This document shows positions 21,904 to 29,808 of a DNA stretch of 35,993 nt, one piece after another. Numbering within the stretch: the stretch's first letter is position 1; every line of letters begins with the position of its first letter. A program made the translations under genes and the position numbers. The notes beneath the pieces were generated by a model. That model saw only the letters and a list, made by a program, of their open reading frames with translations, did not search any database and was not told where the DNA came from. Where the stretch lies: positions 1 to 35,993 of the forward strand of contig BJGE01000016.1 in the NCBI GenBank assembly GCA_014190275.1, read 5' to 3'. The DNA comes from Actinomycetes bacterium (GTDB lineage: Bacteria > Actinomycetota > Actinomycetes > S36-B12).

Positions 21904-21994
21904 CAAAGAAAATAAAACAATCCCGGGCGCCGGTCAGGGACCGACCGCATGACGGGGGAGACACGCGGTCGATCCCGGGCCGGCGCCCGGGATC
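21904..21994 (-). terminator. terminator-like element with two alternative hairpins
   Basis: In minus-strand transcription this lies just after rpmE. A perfect 13-base arm (21980-21992) can pair with 21921-21933, followed by a T-rich run (21920-21904), giving an intrinsic-terminator shape with an inner CGACCGC/GCGGTCG stem (21942-21948 with 21965-21971). The proximal arm can instead fold locally with its neighbour: GATCCCGGG (21971-21979) and CCCGGGATC (21986-21994) around a six-base loop. The two folds exclude each other. Confidence 0.7.
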
Positions 21995-21999
21995 AGAAG

Positions 22000-22227
22000 C
22001 TAGTTGTCGGCGGACTTATCGTCCGCCTTGCCGTAGCGAGTTTCGAATTTAGCTACCCGACCACCGGTATCGAGAATCTTCTGCTTGCCGGTGTAGAACG
22101 GGTGGCACTGCGAGCAGACGTCCGCGTGAATTAGGCCATTTTTCGCGGTACTGCGGGTGGTGAAGGTGGTGCCACAGGTGCAGGTCACCGTGGTTTCGGC
22201 GTATGCCGGATGAATATCGGCTTTCAC
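22000..22227 (-). CDS. rpmE: 50S ribosomal protein L31, zinc form
   Basis: This 75-residue L31 has the zinc-binding Cys set Cys16, Cys18, Cys38 and Cys41 (CTC and CSQC) and the typical [17 protein letters not shown] segment. It is therefore the zinc-containing (C+) form, not the zinc-free paralogue made under zinc limitation. The start is GTG at 22227 with GAGGAG seven bases upstream. It sits between rho and prfA as in other actinobacteria. Confidence 0.97.
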   Translation of the reverse strand: MKADIHPAYAETTVTCTCGTTFTTRSTAKNGLIHADVCSQCHPFYTGKQKILDTGGRVAKFETRYGKADDKSADN

Positions 22228-22301
22228 AACTAACTCCTCTTGTCAGCTCCGGGTCGGCTGCCTGAGCAATTTGATCAAGGCCGTGAACCGCAGCGTGGTA
22301 A

Positions 22302-22307
22302 TTATTA
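22302..22307 (-). promoter_or_regulatory. candidate -10 of rpmE
   Basis: TAATAA on the minus strand lies in a short AT-rich patch within an otherwise GC-rich 136-base gap between rho and rpmE. It would give a leader of about 65-70 bases. No -35 is obvious. The rest of the gap shows only a weak GC-rich inverted repeat after rho. Confidence 0.3.
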
Positions 22308-22363
22308 CACCCCCTGCCCACCAGCGAGAAATCCGCCCATTCGGGGGTCCTGGTCTCTACCCG

Positions 22364-24085
22364 CTAGTCGTCCTCGCCATTACCTGCCGCCGTGGTCTTT
22401 TGGATCTGCATCAAGAACTCGGTATTGGTCTTGGTGTCGCGCAGCTTGGTAAGCAGCAACTCGATTGCCTGCTGCTGGTCCAGGGCATGGAGCACCCGGC
22501 GGAGCTTCCAGACGATCTTCAACTCCTCCGAGGTCATGAGCAACTCTTCCTTACGGGTGCCCGAGGAGTCGACATCGACGGCAGGGAAGACCCGCTTATC
22601 GGCCAGGCGGCGATCCAGCTTGAGTTCCATATTGCCGGTGCCTTTGAACTCCTCGAAGATCACCTCATCCATTCGCGAACCGGTTTCCACGAGCGCCGTC
22701 GCCAAGATGGTCAGCGAGCCACCGCCTTCAATATTGCGGGCGGCCCCGAAGAACTTCTTTGGCGGGTAGAGCGCAGTTGAGTCGACACCACCGGAAAGGA
22801 TCCGGCCCGAGGCAGGTGCCGCCAAGTTGTATGCGCGCCCCAGCCGAGTCATCGAGTCTAGGAGTACGACAACATCGTGACCAAGTTCAACCAATCGTTT
22901 CGCGCGCTCAATCGAGAGCTCAGCAATGATCGTGTGATCTTCGGCCGGCCGATCAAATGTCGAGGCTATGACCTCACCTTTTACCGAGCGTTGCATATCG
23001 GTGACTTCCTCTGGGCGCTCGTCCACTAGGACGACCATGAGGTGCACTTCGGGGTTATTGGCGGTGATCGCATTGGCAATGGCCTGCAACACCATGGTCT
23101 TACCCGCTTTAGGCGGGGAGACAATCAAGCCACGTTGGCCCTTGCCGATTGGCGAAACCAGATCTATTACCCGGGTGGTCAAGTTTCCCGGATCATTTTC
23201 CAGTCGGAGGCGATCTTGCGGGTACAACGGAGTCAACTTCGAAAACTCTGGCCGATTGCGTGCGGCTTCAAGATCACCACCGTTGACAGTCTCGATGCGC
23301 ACGAGTGGATTGAATTTCTCGCGCCGCTCACCCTCCGGGGGTTGCCGCACCAAACCCGTTATTGCATCACCTTTACGCAGGCCATGCCTGCGCACGAGTG
23401 AGAGCGAGACATAAACGTCATTGGGGCCTGGCATGTAGCCACTGGTACGAACAAATGCGTAGTTATCCATCACATCGAGAATGCCCGCGACCGGGGTCAA
23501 GACGTCATCGGGTGAAATTTCAAGTTCGGCTTCGTTGAAACCACCTTCACGCCGCGGGCCTCGATCGCGCGAGCGGTCCCGGCCTCGACGACGGCCGCCG
23601 TCGTTGCCACCATTTCGGTCATTGCCGAAATTGCGGTTATCGCGATTGTTACGATCCCCGCCATTTCGGTTATCGCGGTTATCACGGTTGTTGCGATCCC
23701 CGCCATTTCGGTTATCGCGATTATCACGATTGTTGCGATCTCCGCCATTTCGGTTATCGCGATTATCTTGATGCTCACGGCTATCCGTGCGCGTCGTGGT
23801 GGCATCGGTAGCCGGCGCGGATTGAGCTTCAACCGGTTGCTGGGTTTCGACCTGCTCCGAAGCTGCCGGGCGGGTGTTGGTTCTGGCGCCGCGAGCCCCG
23901 CTGCTTGAGTGTTCACCGCTCACACGTTTTTCGCTGATTGCTGACACTAGGTCACCCTTGCGCATGGCGCTGGAGCCAGCGATACCCAATTTCGCGGCCA
24001 CCTGCTTTAGCTCTGGGAGCAACATTGCTGAGAGGTCACTGCCGCTGCCATTGGCTGATTTCGCGGCGGACGTTGTTTCGGTCAC
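22364..24085 (-). CDS. rho: transcription termination factor Rho with Asn/Arg/Gly insertion
   Basis: Rho is the hexameric RNA helicase that ends transcription. This 573-residue form has the N-terminal Rho_N helical segment (about 18-52), then a long disordered insertion (about 55-182), the RNA-binding cold-shock-like domain (about 190-265: GILDVMDNYAFVR, DVYVSLSLVRRHGLRKGD) and the ATPase core with P-loop SPPKAGKT (323-330) and the Q/R-loop region. The insertion holds three copies of a 14-residue Asn/Asp/Arg/Gly repeat and an Arg-rich end (RGRDRSRDRG). Such insertions are known in actinobacterial Rho and alter RNA binding. The start is GTG at 24085 with AAGGAA seven bases upstream. Confidence 0.97.
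   Translation of the reverse strand: MTETTSAAKSANGSGSDLSAMLLPELKQVAAKLGIAGSSAMRKGDLVSAISEKRVSGEHSSSGARGARTNTRPAASEQVETQQPVEAQSAPATDATTTRTDSREHQDNRDNRNGGDRNNRDNRDNRNGGDRNNRDNRDNRNGGDRNNRDNRNFGNDRNGGNDGGRRRGRDRSRDRGPRREGGFNEAELEISPDDVLTPVAGILDVMDNYAFVRTSGYMPGPNDVYVSLSLVRRHGLRKGDAITGLVRQPPEGERREKFNPLVRIETVNGGDLEAARNRPEFSKLTPLYPQDRLRLENDPGNLTTRVIDLVSPIGKGQRGLIVSPPKAGKTMVLQAIANAITANNPEVHLMVVLVDERPEEVTDMQRSVKGEVIASTFDRPAEDHTIIAELSIERAKRLVELGHDVVVLLDSMTRLGRAYNLAAPASGRILSGGVDSTALYPPKKFFGAARNIEGGGSLTILATALVETGSRMDEVIFEEFKGTGNMELKLDRRLADKRVFPAVDVDSSGTRKEELLMTSEELKIVWKLRRVLHALDQQQAIELLLTKLRDTKTNTEFLMQIQKTTAAGNGEDD
23659..23767. repeat. 42-bp tandem repeat inside rho
   Basis: Two nearly identical 42-base units (23659-23700 and 23701-23742) and a partial third (23743-23767) encode the Rho segment repeating NRDNRNGGDRNNRD. 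A degraded copy continues to about 23617. The unit length is a multiple of three, so gain or loss of copies keeps the frame. Confidence 0.9.
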
Positions 24086-24153
24086 GCATTTCCTTTATTA
24101 GACGGGAACTTCAGCACGATTTCAGAGCGACCATCCGAGGTTCTATCGGAGAG

Positions 24154-24171
24154 AAAAACCCGAAAAGGGTT
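24154..24171 (-). terminator. hairpin with T-run in the rho leader
   Basis: On the minus strand, AACCC and GGGTT pair around a five-base loop, followed by TTTCTC. It looks like a small intrinsic terminator. It lies about 70 bases before the rho GTG and downstream of a likely rho -10, so it may be a leader attenuator rather than only the end of the thr operon. Confidence 0.5.
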
Positions 24172-24227
24172 CGAATTTGTCACTTGGGGAAGACCGGCGA
24201 TTGAGCCGTCATCGTTGAAGCCCCCTA

Positions 24228-24233
24228 ACCATA
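24228..24233 (-). promoter_or_regulatory. candidate -10 of rho
   Basis: TATGGT on the minus strand is a good actinobacterial -10. It would start a leader of roughly 135 bases containing the hairpin at 24154-24171. No clear -35 is seen. Confidence 0.4.
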
Positions 24234-24247
24234 ACACAGGTCGGCCG

Positions 24248-24267
24248 CCCCCCTAGGATTTGGGGGG
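24248..24267 (-). terminator. GC hairpin directly after thrB
   Basis: Six C and six G residues (24248-24253 and 24262-24267) form a perfect GC stem with an eight-base loop starting right at the thrB stop codon. No T-run follows, so it may be a 3'-end stabiliser or a weak terminator rather than a canonical intrinsic terminator. Confidence 0.4.
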
Positions 24268-25188
24268 TCAGATACCAATCGGCACGGTTCGAGCCCCCTG
24301 CCCGGAAACCGTTACCGGCCGCACCTGCCAGCCGGAACCGGCAAGTATTGCCACCAAATCAACATTCGTTTCCGAAGCCAGCGCCAAGACACTCGGTCCG
24401 GCACCCGAGATCACCGCCGGCACCCCGTTGTCCCTTAGCGCAGCCACCAGCTCTAGGGATGACCCGTAAATAGAGCGACGCAGGTTTTGGTGTAAGCGAT
24501 CGGTAGTGGCTTCCATGAGGTGCTCGGGAGCAGTGGTGAGCGCATGCAGCAGCAACGCCGATCGCGCGACATTGAACGCTGCATCATCGAAAGCGACCTC
24601 ATTCGGCAGCAGCATTCGAGCTTCAACCGTTGGCAAAACAGTCTCCGGCACGGCCATTACCAACTTGATCTCAGGATGTAGCTCCAGTCGAATGTGACCG
24701 GCCAGGCCCGAGTCACCTGTCCAAGCAAATGTCAAGCCCCCGAAAAGAGCCGCCGAAATATTGTCCGGATGCGACTCCATCGCCCTGGCAATCTGCAGTA
24801 ATTCGGTATCAGGCAGCAAGGTGTCGCCGGCTAACACCAAGGCGCGCGCCAAAACCAATCCGCCCACGATGGCCGCGGCCGATGATCCCAATCCACGGCC
24901 ATGTGGGATCGAGTTGTTACACCGCAAGATGAAACCACGAGGATGTGCATCCATGGCGGCAAACCCAAGCGCCATCGCGCGCGCGACCAAGTGCGAATCA
25001 TCAAGTGGCACATCGTCAGCACCTTCACCGGCGACTTCGATCAAGACCCCATCATCATCAGTGATCATTGCAACTAGGTCATCGACGATCTCGAGCGCTA
25101 GTCCTGCCGAATCAAAGGCCGGTCCAAGATTGGCACTTGACGCCGGAACTACCACCCGCATCGGGTCCCGACGCAATGAAGCCGCCAT
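24268..25188 (-). CDS. thrB: homoserine kinase
   Basis: ThrB phosphorylates homoserine with ATP, the step before threonine synthase. It is a 306-residue GHMP-family kinase with the ATP motif IPHGRGLGSSAAA (about 94-106), an N-terminal VVVPASSANLGPAFDSAG stretch and the C-terminal SGAGPSVLAL motif. The ATG at 25188 overlaps the thrC stop by one base (TGATG) and is preferred over a TTG one codon earlier. A second ATG at codon 10 (MRVVVPAS) fits the family start equally well and cannot be excluded. It ends the hom-thrC-thrB operon. Confidence 0.96.
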   Translation of the reverse strand: MAASLRRDPMRVVVPASSANLGPAFDSAGLALEIVDDLVAMITDDDGVLIEVAGEGADDVPLDDSHLVARAMALGFAAMDAHPRGFILRCNNSIPHGRGLGSSAAAIVGGLVLARALVLAGDTLLPDTELLQIARAMESHPDNISAALFGGLTFAWTGDSGLAGHIRLELHPEIKLVMAVPETVLPTVEARMLLPNEVAFDDAAFNVARSALLLHALTTAPEHLMEATTDRLHQNLRRSIYGSSLELVAALRDNGVPAVISGAGPSVLALASETNVDLVAILAGSGWQVRPVTVSGQGARTVPIGI

Positions 25189-26249
25189 CAAGAATCCAAA
25201 CCCAAGGCTCGGGCGGCAGCCTTGATCTCAACTGGCACGACCACCGGGTCTTTGGCATCGACCAGGGCCCAATGCGGATCCTTGAGCCCGTTTCCAGTCA
25301 ATGTGCAAACTACCGATTGGCCAGCATCGAGGCGTCCGGCGGCGTGTAGCTTCAATAGTCCCGCAACACCGGCGGCACTTGACGGTTCGCAGAACAAGCC
25401 TTCGCGACCAGCAAGGAGGTGATAGGCGGCCAGGATTTCTTCATCGGTCACCATGTCAATCAACCCAGATGAATCATCGCGCGCCGCCACCGCGAAATCC
25501 CACGAGGCTGGATTTCCGATCCGGATCGCGGTTGCGATCGTTTCCGGGTTGGCCACTGGCGCGCCGTACACAAATGGCGCCGCCCCGGCCGCTTGGAACC
25601 CCCACATCCGTGGCCGCGTTGACACCGTGCCGTCATCTTGATACTCGCAGTAGCCTCGCCAGTATGCGGTGATGTTTCCGGCATTACCGACAGAAAGACA
25701 GTGAATATCAGGGGCGAAGCCCAACATGTCAACGATTTCGAATGCAGCGGTCTTTTGCCCTTCGATCCGCGAGGGGTTAACGCTATTTACCAGTTCCACC
25801 GGGTAGTTATCAGCTAACTTGCGCGCCATGGTCAGGCAATCATCGAAGTTACCTTCGACCTGCAGCAAGGTGGCGCCGTGCACGATAGCTTGCGCCAGTT
25901 TTCCCATGGCGATTTTGCCCTGTGGCACCAAGACCGCGCAGACCATGCCGGCCTTGACCGCGTAAGCCGCGGCACTGGCCGAGGTGTTGCCCGTCGAAGC
26001 GCAAATCACTGCCCGTGCACCGGCTTCTGCCGCTTTTGAGATTGCCATCGTCATGCCACGGTCCTTGAAGGATCCGGTTGGATTGGCACCCTCATACTTA
26101 AGCCACACCGAGCAACCTGTCAACTCGCTTAAAGTGCATGCGTAAACCAGCGGGGTGCCGCCTTCACCCAAACTAACCACCGGAGTTGCCGCCGTGACCG
26201 GCAATCGATCGCGGTACTCCTGGATTAACCCACGCCATTGATGCACCAT
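25188..26249 (-). CDS. thrC: threonine synthase
   Basis: This PLP enzyme converts O-phosphohomoserine to threonine. At 353 residues it is the short class common in actinobacteria. The PLP lysine is Lys62 in [11 protein letters not shown], followed by the phosphate-side [14 protein letters not shown] loop and a C-terminal [11 protein letters not shown] motif. The start lies two bases after the hom stop, and the end overlaps thrB by one base, so all three genes are coupled. Confidence 0.97.
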   Translation of the reverse strand: MVHQWRGLIQEYRDRLPVTAATPVVSLGEGGTPLVYACTLSELTGCSVWLKYEGANPTGSFKDRGMTMAISKAAEAGARAVICASTGNTSASAAAYAVKAGMVCAVLVPQGKIAMGKLAQAIVHGATLLQVEGNFDDCLTMARKLADNYPVELVNSVNPSRIEGQKTAAFEIVDMLGFAPDIHCLSVGNAGNITAYWRGYCEYQDDGTVSTRPRMWGFQAAGAAPFVYGAPVANPETIATAIRIGNPASWDFAVAARDDSSGLIDMVTDEEILAAYHLLAGREGLFCEPSSAAGVAGLLKLHAAGRLDAGQSVVCTLTGNGLKDPHWALVDAKDPVVVPVEIKAAARALGLDS

Positions 26250-26251
26250 GA

Positions 26252-27544
26252 TTAAACTCCGGCCTCGCCTTCGACGCGCATTACCCCAACCACGCGCTTT
26301 ACCGTCTCAAGTTCACGCAGTCGATCAACGGTAGACCGCAATGCCGCATCACTTGCGAGGTGTGTTCGCACGAGCAAACCGGCTTCGTCGCCATGACCAT
26401 CTTGACGAACCACCTGAATACTTACGTCGTTCTCGGCGAACGCCGCCGCGATGGTAGCTAGCACGCCGGGCCGATCGGCCACATCTAGATTGACGTAGTA
26501 GCGAGTCATAGCCGCACCTATTGGTAGTGGCTTAAGATTCGCATAAGTACTTTGCCCAGGGCTCCGCCCACCTGTTAGGCGATTGCGGGCGGCGGCAACG
26601 ACATCGCCAAGTACCGCACTCGCTGTTGGTGCTCCCCCGGCGCCGCGGCCGTAGAACATCATTTGACCAGCAGATTCCGCTTCAATGAAGACCGCGTTGA
26701 AGGCCCCCCGCACACTCGCCAAGGGGTGGTCACGCGGCACCATTGATGGGTGCACCCGGACTATCACGCCTTCGTTATCACCCTTGATCTCGGCAACCGC
26801 AAGTAACTTGATGACAAAACCCATTTGCTGCGCGGCGCTAATATCGGCCGAGGTCACTTTCGATATGCCCTCGCAATAGACATCGTCAAGGGTTACCTTG
26901 GTGTGGAAGGCCAATTCGGCCAGGATCGCTGCTTTGGCCGCGGCATCAAGCCCATCGACATCAAGTCTTGGATCGGCTTCTAGGTACCCGAGTGCATCAG
27001 CCTCGGCAAATACCTCGTCATAGTCAGCACCTTCTTCATCCATCTTGGTCAGCATGAAGTTGGTGGTGCCATTGACGATACCCATGACTTTAATAACACG
27101 ATCACCCGCTAGTGACTCACGAAGTGGGCGAAGTAATGGGATCGCCCCGGCCACCGAAGCCTCGAAGTATAGATCGACACCATGGCTAGCCGCGGTCGCA
27201 TGCAGCGTCGCACCATCAGCGGCTAGTAGCGCTTTATTCGCGGTAACGACACTTGATCCGGCTGCCATCGCCGCCAAGATAAGTGATCTGGCAGGTTCGA
27301 TGCCACCCATAAGCTCGACCACGATGTCGACGCCGCTGGTGGCAACCGCCATCGCATCACCGGTGATCAAACCCGCGGGCACCCCCGGGCGGGACTTGGT
27401 GGTGTCTTGGACCGCAACCGCTGTTAGGTGAATCGGCGCTCCTACTCGCTGCTCTAGGTCAGCGGCGCTGGCGTCAATGAGTCGCGCGACTTGGGCACCA
27501 ACGGTGCCACCGCCTAGTAGGGCCACGGTCAAAGGTCTAGTCAT
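26252..27544 (-). CDS. hom: homoserine dehydrogenase with ACT domain
   Basis: This enzyme reduces aspartate semialdehyde to homoserine with NAD(P)H. It has 430 residues. The Rossmann motif [16 protein letters not shown] lies near residues 8-23, the catalytic domain contains [14 protein letters not shown] and the ACT domain occupies about 345-425 ([21 protein letters not shown]). The ACT domain is the usual site of threonine feedback control. Unlike in mycobacteria, where lysA precedes hom directly, an opposite-strand aquaporin gene separates them. The operon therefore needs its own promoter; GAGGCT six bases before the ATG is a weak candidate. Confidence 0.97.
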   Translation of the reverse strand: MTRPLTVALLGGGTVGAQVARLIDASAADLEQRVGAPIHLTAVAVQDTTKSRPGVPAGLITGDAMAVATSGVDIVVELMGGIEPARSLILAAMAAGSSVVTANKALLAADGATLHATAASHGVDLYFEASVAGAIPLLRPLRESLAGDRVIKVMGIVNGTTNFMLTKMDEEGADYDEVFAEADALGYLEADPRLDVDGLDAAAKAAILAELAFHTKVTLDDVYCEGISKVTSADISAAQQMGFVIKLLAVAEIKGDNEGVIVRVHPSMVPRDHPLASVRGAFNAVFIEAESAGQMMFYGRGAGGAPTASAVLGDVVAAARNRLTGGRSPGQSTYANLKPLPIGAAMTRYYVNLDVADRPGVLATIAAAFAENDVSIQVVRQDGHGDEAGLLVRTHLASDAALRSTVDRLRELETVKRVVGVMRVEGEAGV

Positions 27545-27639
27545 GTGCCAAGCCTCTCAGGTCCGCTGGTCGTGTCCGCCATCTGGGCCGAGTCTGGGCG
27601 ACGTCGGCGCGCCCGATCACCAATTGGGCTCCGGCCAAA

Positions 27640-27645
27640 TAATCT
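27640..27645 (+). promoter_or_regulatory. candidate -10 of aquaporin gene
   Basis: TAATCT lies in the 139-base divergent gap between hom and the aquaporin gene. It gives a leader of about 30 bases that ends in AAGGAG (27674-27679), four bases before the ATG. No well-spaced -35 is seen. Confidence 0.35.
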
Positions 27646-27683
27646 GCCCCGAAGAAGACCACCACCTAGCCTCAAGGAGACTG

Positions 27684-28433
27684 ATGGCCACCGACCTGTC
27701 GCGCAAACTCCTCGCCGAATTCGTCGGGACCTTCATGCTGGTCTTCCTCGCCGTTGGCGCCGCGGTATTTGGGATCGCTGCCAAAGTTGGAGTGGACGCA
27801 GGCGGACCCGGTAACGGGGTTGTTGGAGTTGCGCTGGCATTTGGCCTGGTGCTACTTGGTATCGCCTACGCCTTCGGTCCGGTCTCCGGAGCCCATGTCA
27901 ACCCCGCGGTTACCTTAGGCATGGCAATGAGCAGGCGAATGACTGGCAAGGACGCTGTCGCCTACTGGATTGCTCAATTCCTCGGGGCTATTTTGGCGGG
28001 GGCGGTACTCAAACTCTTTGTCTCCGCTTTCGGGGTCACCGATTACACCGGTGGGCTGGGTACCAATTCATACGACAACGGCAATATCAATATGGCCGGC
28101 GCATTTGTGCTAGAGGTGCTCTTGACCGGAGCCTTTGTCCTGGTCATCTTGCTGGTTACCGAGCGAGTAGCGGCCCCCGGCTTCGCCGGCATCGCGATCG
28201 GACTCACCCTTACTCTCGTGCACTTGGTCGGGATTCCACTCGATGGCACCTCGGTGAACCCGGCCCGCTCACTTGGCCCCGCCCTATTCGCCGGCGGTTC
28301 AGCTCTCGGCCAGGTTTGGTTGTTCATCCTGGCGCCATTAGTTGGCGCGGTTATCGCCGTTGTCATCTGGATGAGCACGCGCGCCACCGCGCAAATGCCC
28401 GAGGAGCTAGTTGCGGGCTCAGAGCGCGAGTAA
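27684..28433 (+). CDS. aquaporin (MIP family channel)
   Basis: This 249-residue membrane channel has six helices and the two pore half-helices SGAHVNPAVTLG and GTSVNPARSLGPALF. The residue after the second NPAR is Ser rather than the Asp typical of glycerol facilitators, which favours a water channel of AqpZ type; glycerol transport is not excluded. A good ribosome-binding site fixes the ATG at 27684; a longer frame reaches back over the hom start and lacks support. The gene is inserted between hom and lysA on the opposite strand. Its stop lies one base from the lysA stop, leaving no room for a separate terminator. Confidence 0.93.
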   Translation: MATDLSRKLLAEFVGTFMLVFLAVGAAVFGIAAKVGVDAGGPGNGVVGVALAFGLVLLGIAYAFGPVSGAHVNPAVTLGMAMSRRMTGKDAVAYWIAQFLGAILAGAVLKLFVSAFGVTDYTGGLGTNSYDNGNINMAGAFVLEVLLTGAFVLVILLVTERVAAPGFAGIAIGLTLTLVHLVGIPLDGTSVNPARSLGPALFAGGSALGQVWLFILAPLVGAVIAVVIWMSTRATAQMPEELVAGSERE

Positions 28434-28434
28434 G

Positions 28435-29784
28435 TCAGGCCCCGGGGTCCAAAGCCAGGAGATCTTCGGTGGTCTCGCGGCGCAACACCACCGAGGTCAA
28501 TCGATCGCGTACCGCGATAACCGCCGGCCTCGGCAGGTAGTTGTAGTTGGAAGACATTGAGCGGCAGTAGGCACCCGTCGCGGCCACCGCCAATAGATCA
28601 CCGGGGACTACATCGGACGGCAACCAGGCATCGCGCACCACGATGTCACCAGATTCACAGTGTTTACCAACCACCCGAGCCAACATCGGCTCAGCGGATG
28701 AGAGCCTAGAGGCCAACACCACCGAGTATTTCGCCTCATAAAGTGCGGTACGTATGTTGTCGCTCATGCCGCCGTCAACCGATACGTAAGTTCGAACAAG
28801 CCCCTCATCAAGTTCGATGGGCTTAACGGTGCCGACCTCATAGATGGTCACCCCGGCGGGACCGATAATCGCCCGGCCCGGCTCGAAGGCCAGGGCCGGC
28901 ACCTCGATACCAGCCAAGCCACATTCACTTCGCACTACCGCGCAGATCTGCTCAGCCATCTCAGCGACCTCTAGGGGATCATCCCCTTCGATATAGGCGA
29001 TACCCATGCCCCCACCTAGATTTAGCTCGCGAACACCCACGCCTTGCTCATCACGAAGCGATCGCGCGAATGCTGCCACGCGCACAGCAGCTTCATGGAA
29101 GCCCGATGAGTCGAATATCTGTGACCCTAGATGAGAATGCAACCCGGCAAATGACAGTGATGGCAGTTTCACGATCCGCCGGACAGCTTCCGCCGCATCC
29201 CCCGAAGCCACCGACAGTCCGAACTTTTGATCTTCGTGTGCCGTTGCGATGAATTCATGGGTATGGGCCTCTACACCAACGGTCACGCGAAGCAATACCT
29301 GCTGCACCAAGCCCAACCGGTTCGCTACATCAGCGACTCGAACAATCTCATCGAAGGAATCAATAACTATGCGCCCGACCCCAGCGGTAAGTGCCAATTC
29401 GATCTCCGCGATCGACTTGTTATTACCGTGCATCAATAGTCCATGGCCGGGCACGCCGGCACGCAGCACTACCTCGAGTTCACCCCCGGATGCGACGTCG
29501 ACGCCAAGGCCGGCTTCGGTCATCCACTTAGCCACCGCAGTGGCTAAAAAAGCCTTTGCAGCGTAATAGACCGTGGTGGCGCCAGCGCTTTCATAGGCCT
29601 GTCGAAAGAGCTGGGCACGAGACCGGGCATCAATTTCATCGAATACGTAGACCGGAGACTCATAGGCCGCCACCAGATCCCGACAGTCTACGCCGCCTAG
29701 CTCAAGGGCGCCCGCGCTATTTCGTCGCGCCGAGCTCGGCCAGATTGCTGGATCCAAGCCGACTGCTGGTTTATCGTTTCGCAC
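28435..29784 (-). CDS. lysA: diaminopimelate decarboxylase
   Basis: LysA makes L-lysine from meso-diaminopimelate. It is a 449-residue fold-III PLP enzyme: the PLP lysine is Lys77 in VYYAAKAFL, followed by HSHLGSQI, the phosphate-binding GGGMGIAY, CESGD of the second active-site half and YNYLPRP near the end. The GTG at 29784 is 24 bases after the argS stop and has a -10-like hexamer exactly six bases upstream, suggesting an independent leaderless transcript in addition to read-through from argS. Confidence 0.97.
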   Translation of the reverse strand: MRNDKPAVGLDPAIWPSSARRNSAGALELGGVDCRDLVAAYESPVYVFDEIDARSRAQLFRQAYESAGATTVYYAAKAFLATAVAKWMTEAGLGVDVASGGELEVVLRAGVPGHGLLMHGNNKSIAEIELALTAGVGRIVIDSFDEIVRVADVANRLGLVQQVLLRVTVGVEAHTHEFIATAHEDQKFGLSVASGDAAEAVRRIVKLPSLSFAGLHSHLGSQIFDSSGFHEAAVRVAAFARSLRDEQGVGVRELNLGGGMGIAYIEGDDPLEVAEMAEQICAVVRSECGLAGIEVPALAFEPGRAIIGPAGVTIYEVGTVKPIELDEGLVRTYVSVDGGMSDNIRTALYEAKYSVVLASRLSSAEPMLARVVGKHCESGDIVVRDAWLPSDVVPGDLLAVAATGAYCRSMSSNYNYLPRPAVIAVRDRLTSVVLRRETTEDLLALDPGA

Positions 29785-29790
29785 AGGGTC

Positions 29791-29796
29791 AGGGTA
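29791..29796 (-). promoter_or_regulatory. putative -10 of leaderless lysA transcript
   Basis: TACCCT on the minus strand is six bases before the lysA GTG, identical in hexamer and spacing to the ecm promoter candidate. The argS-lysA gap is only 24 bases, so any -35 would lie inside argS. Confidence 0.5.
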
Positions 29797-29808
29797 TTCG
29801 ATACCCGG

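Noticed and set aside
21921-21994. Inverted repeats as the end of an insertion sequence
   Set aside because: No transposase frame or target duplication is nearby; a T-run and position after rpmE fit a terminator better.
23617-23770. Regularly spaced repeats suggesting a CRISPR array
   Set aside because: Units are directly adjacent without unique spacers, are a multiple of three in length and stay in the rho reading frame.
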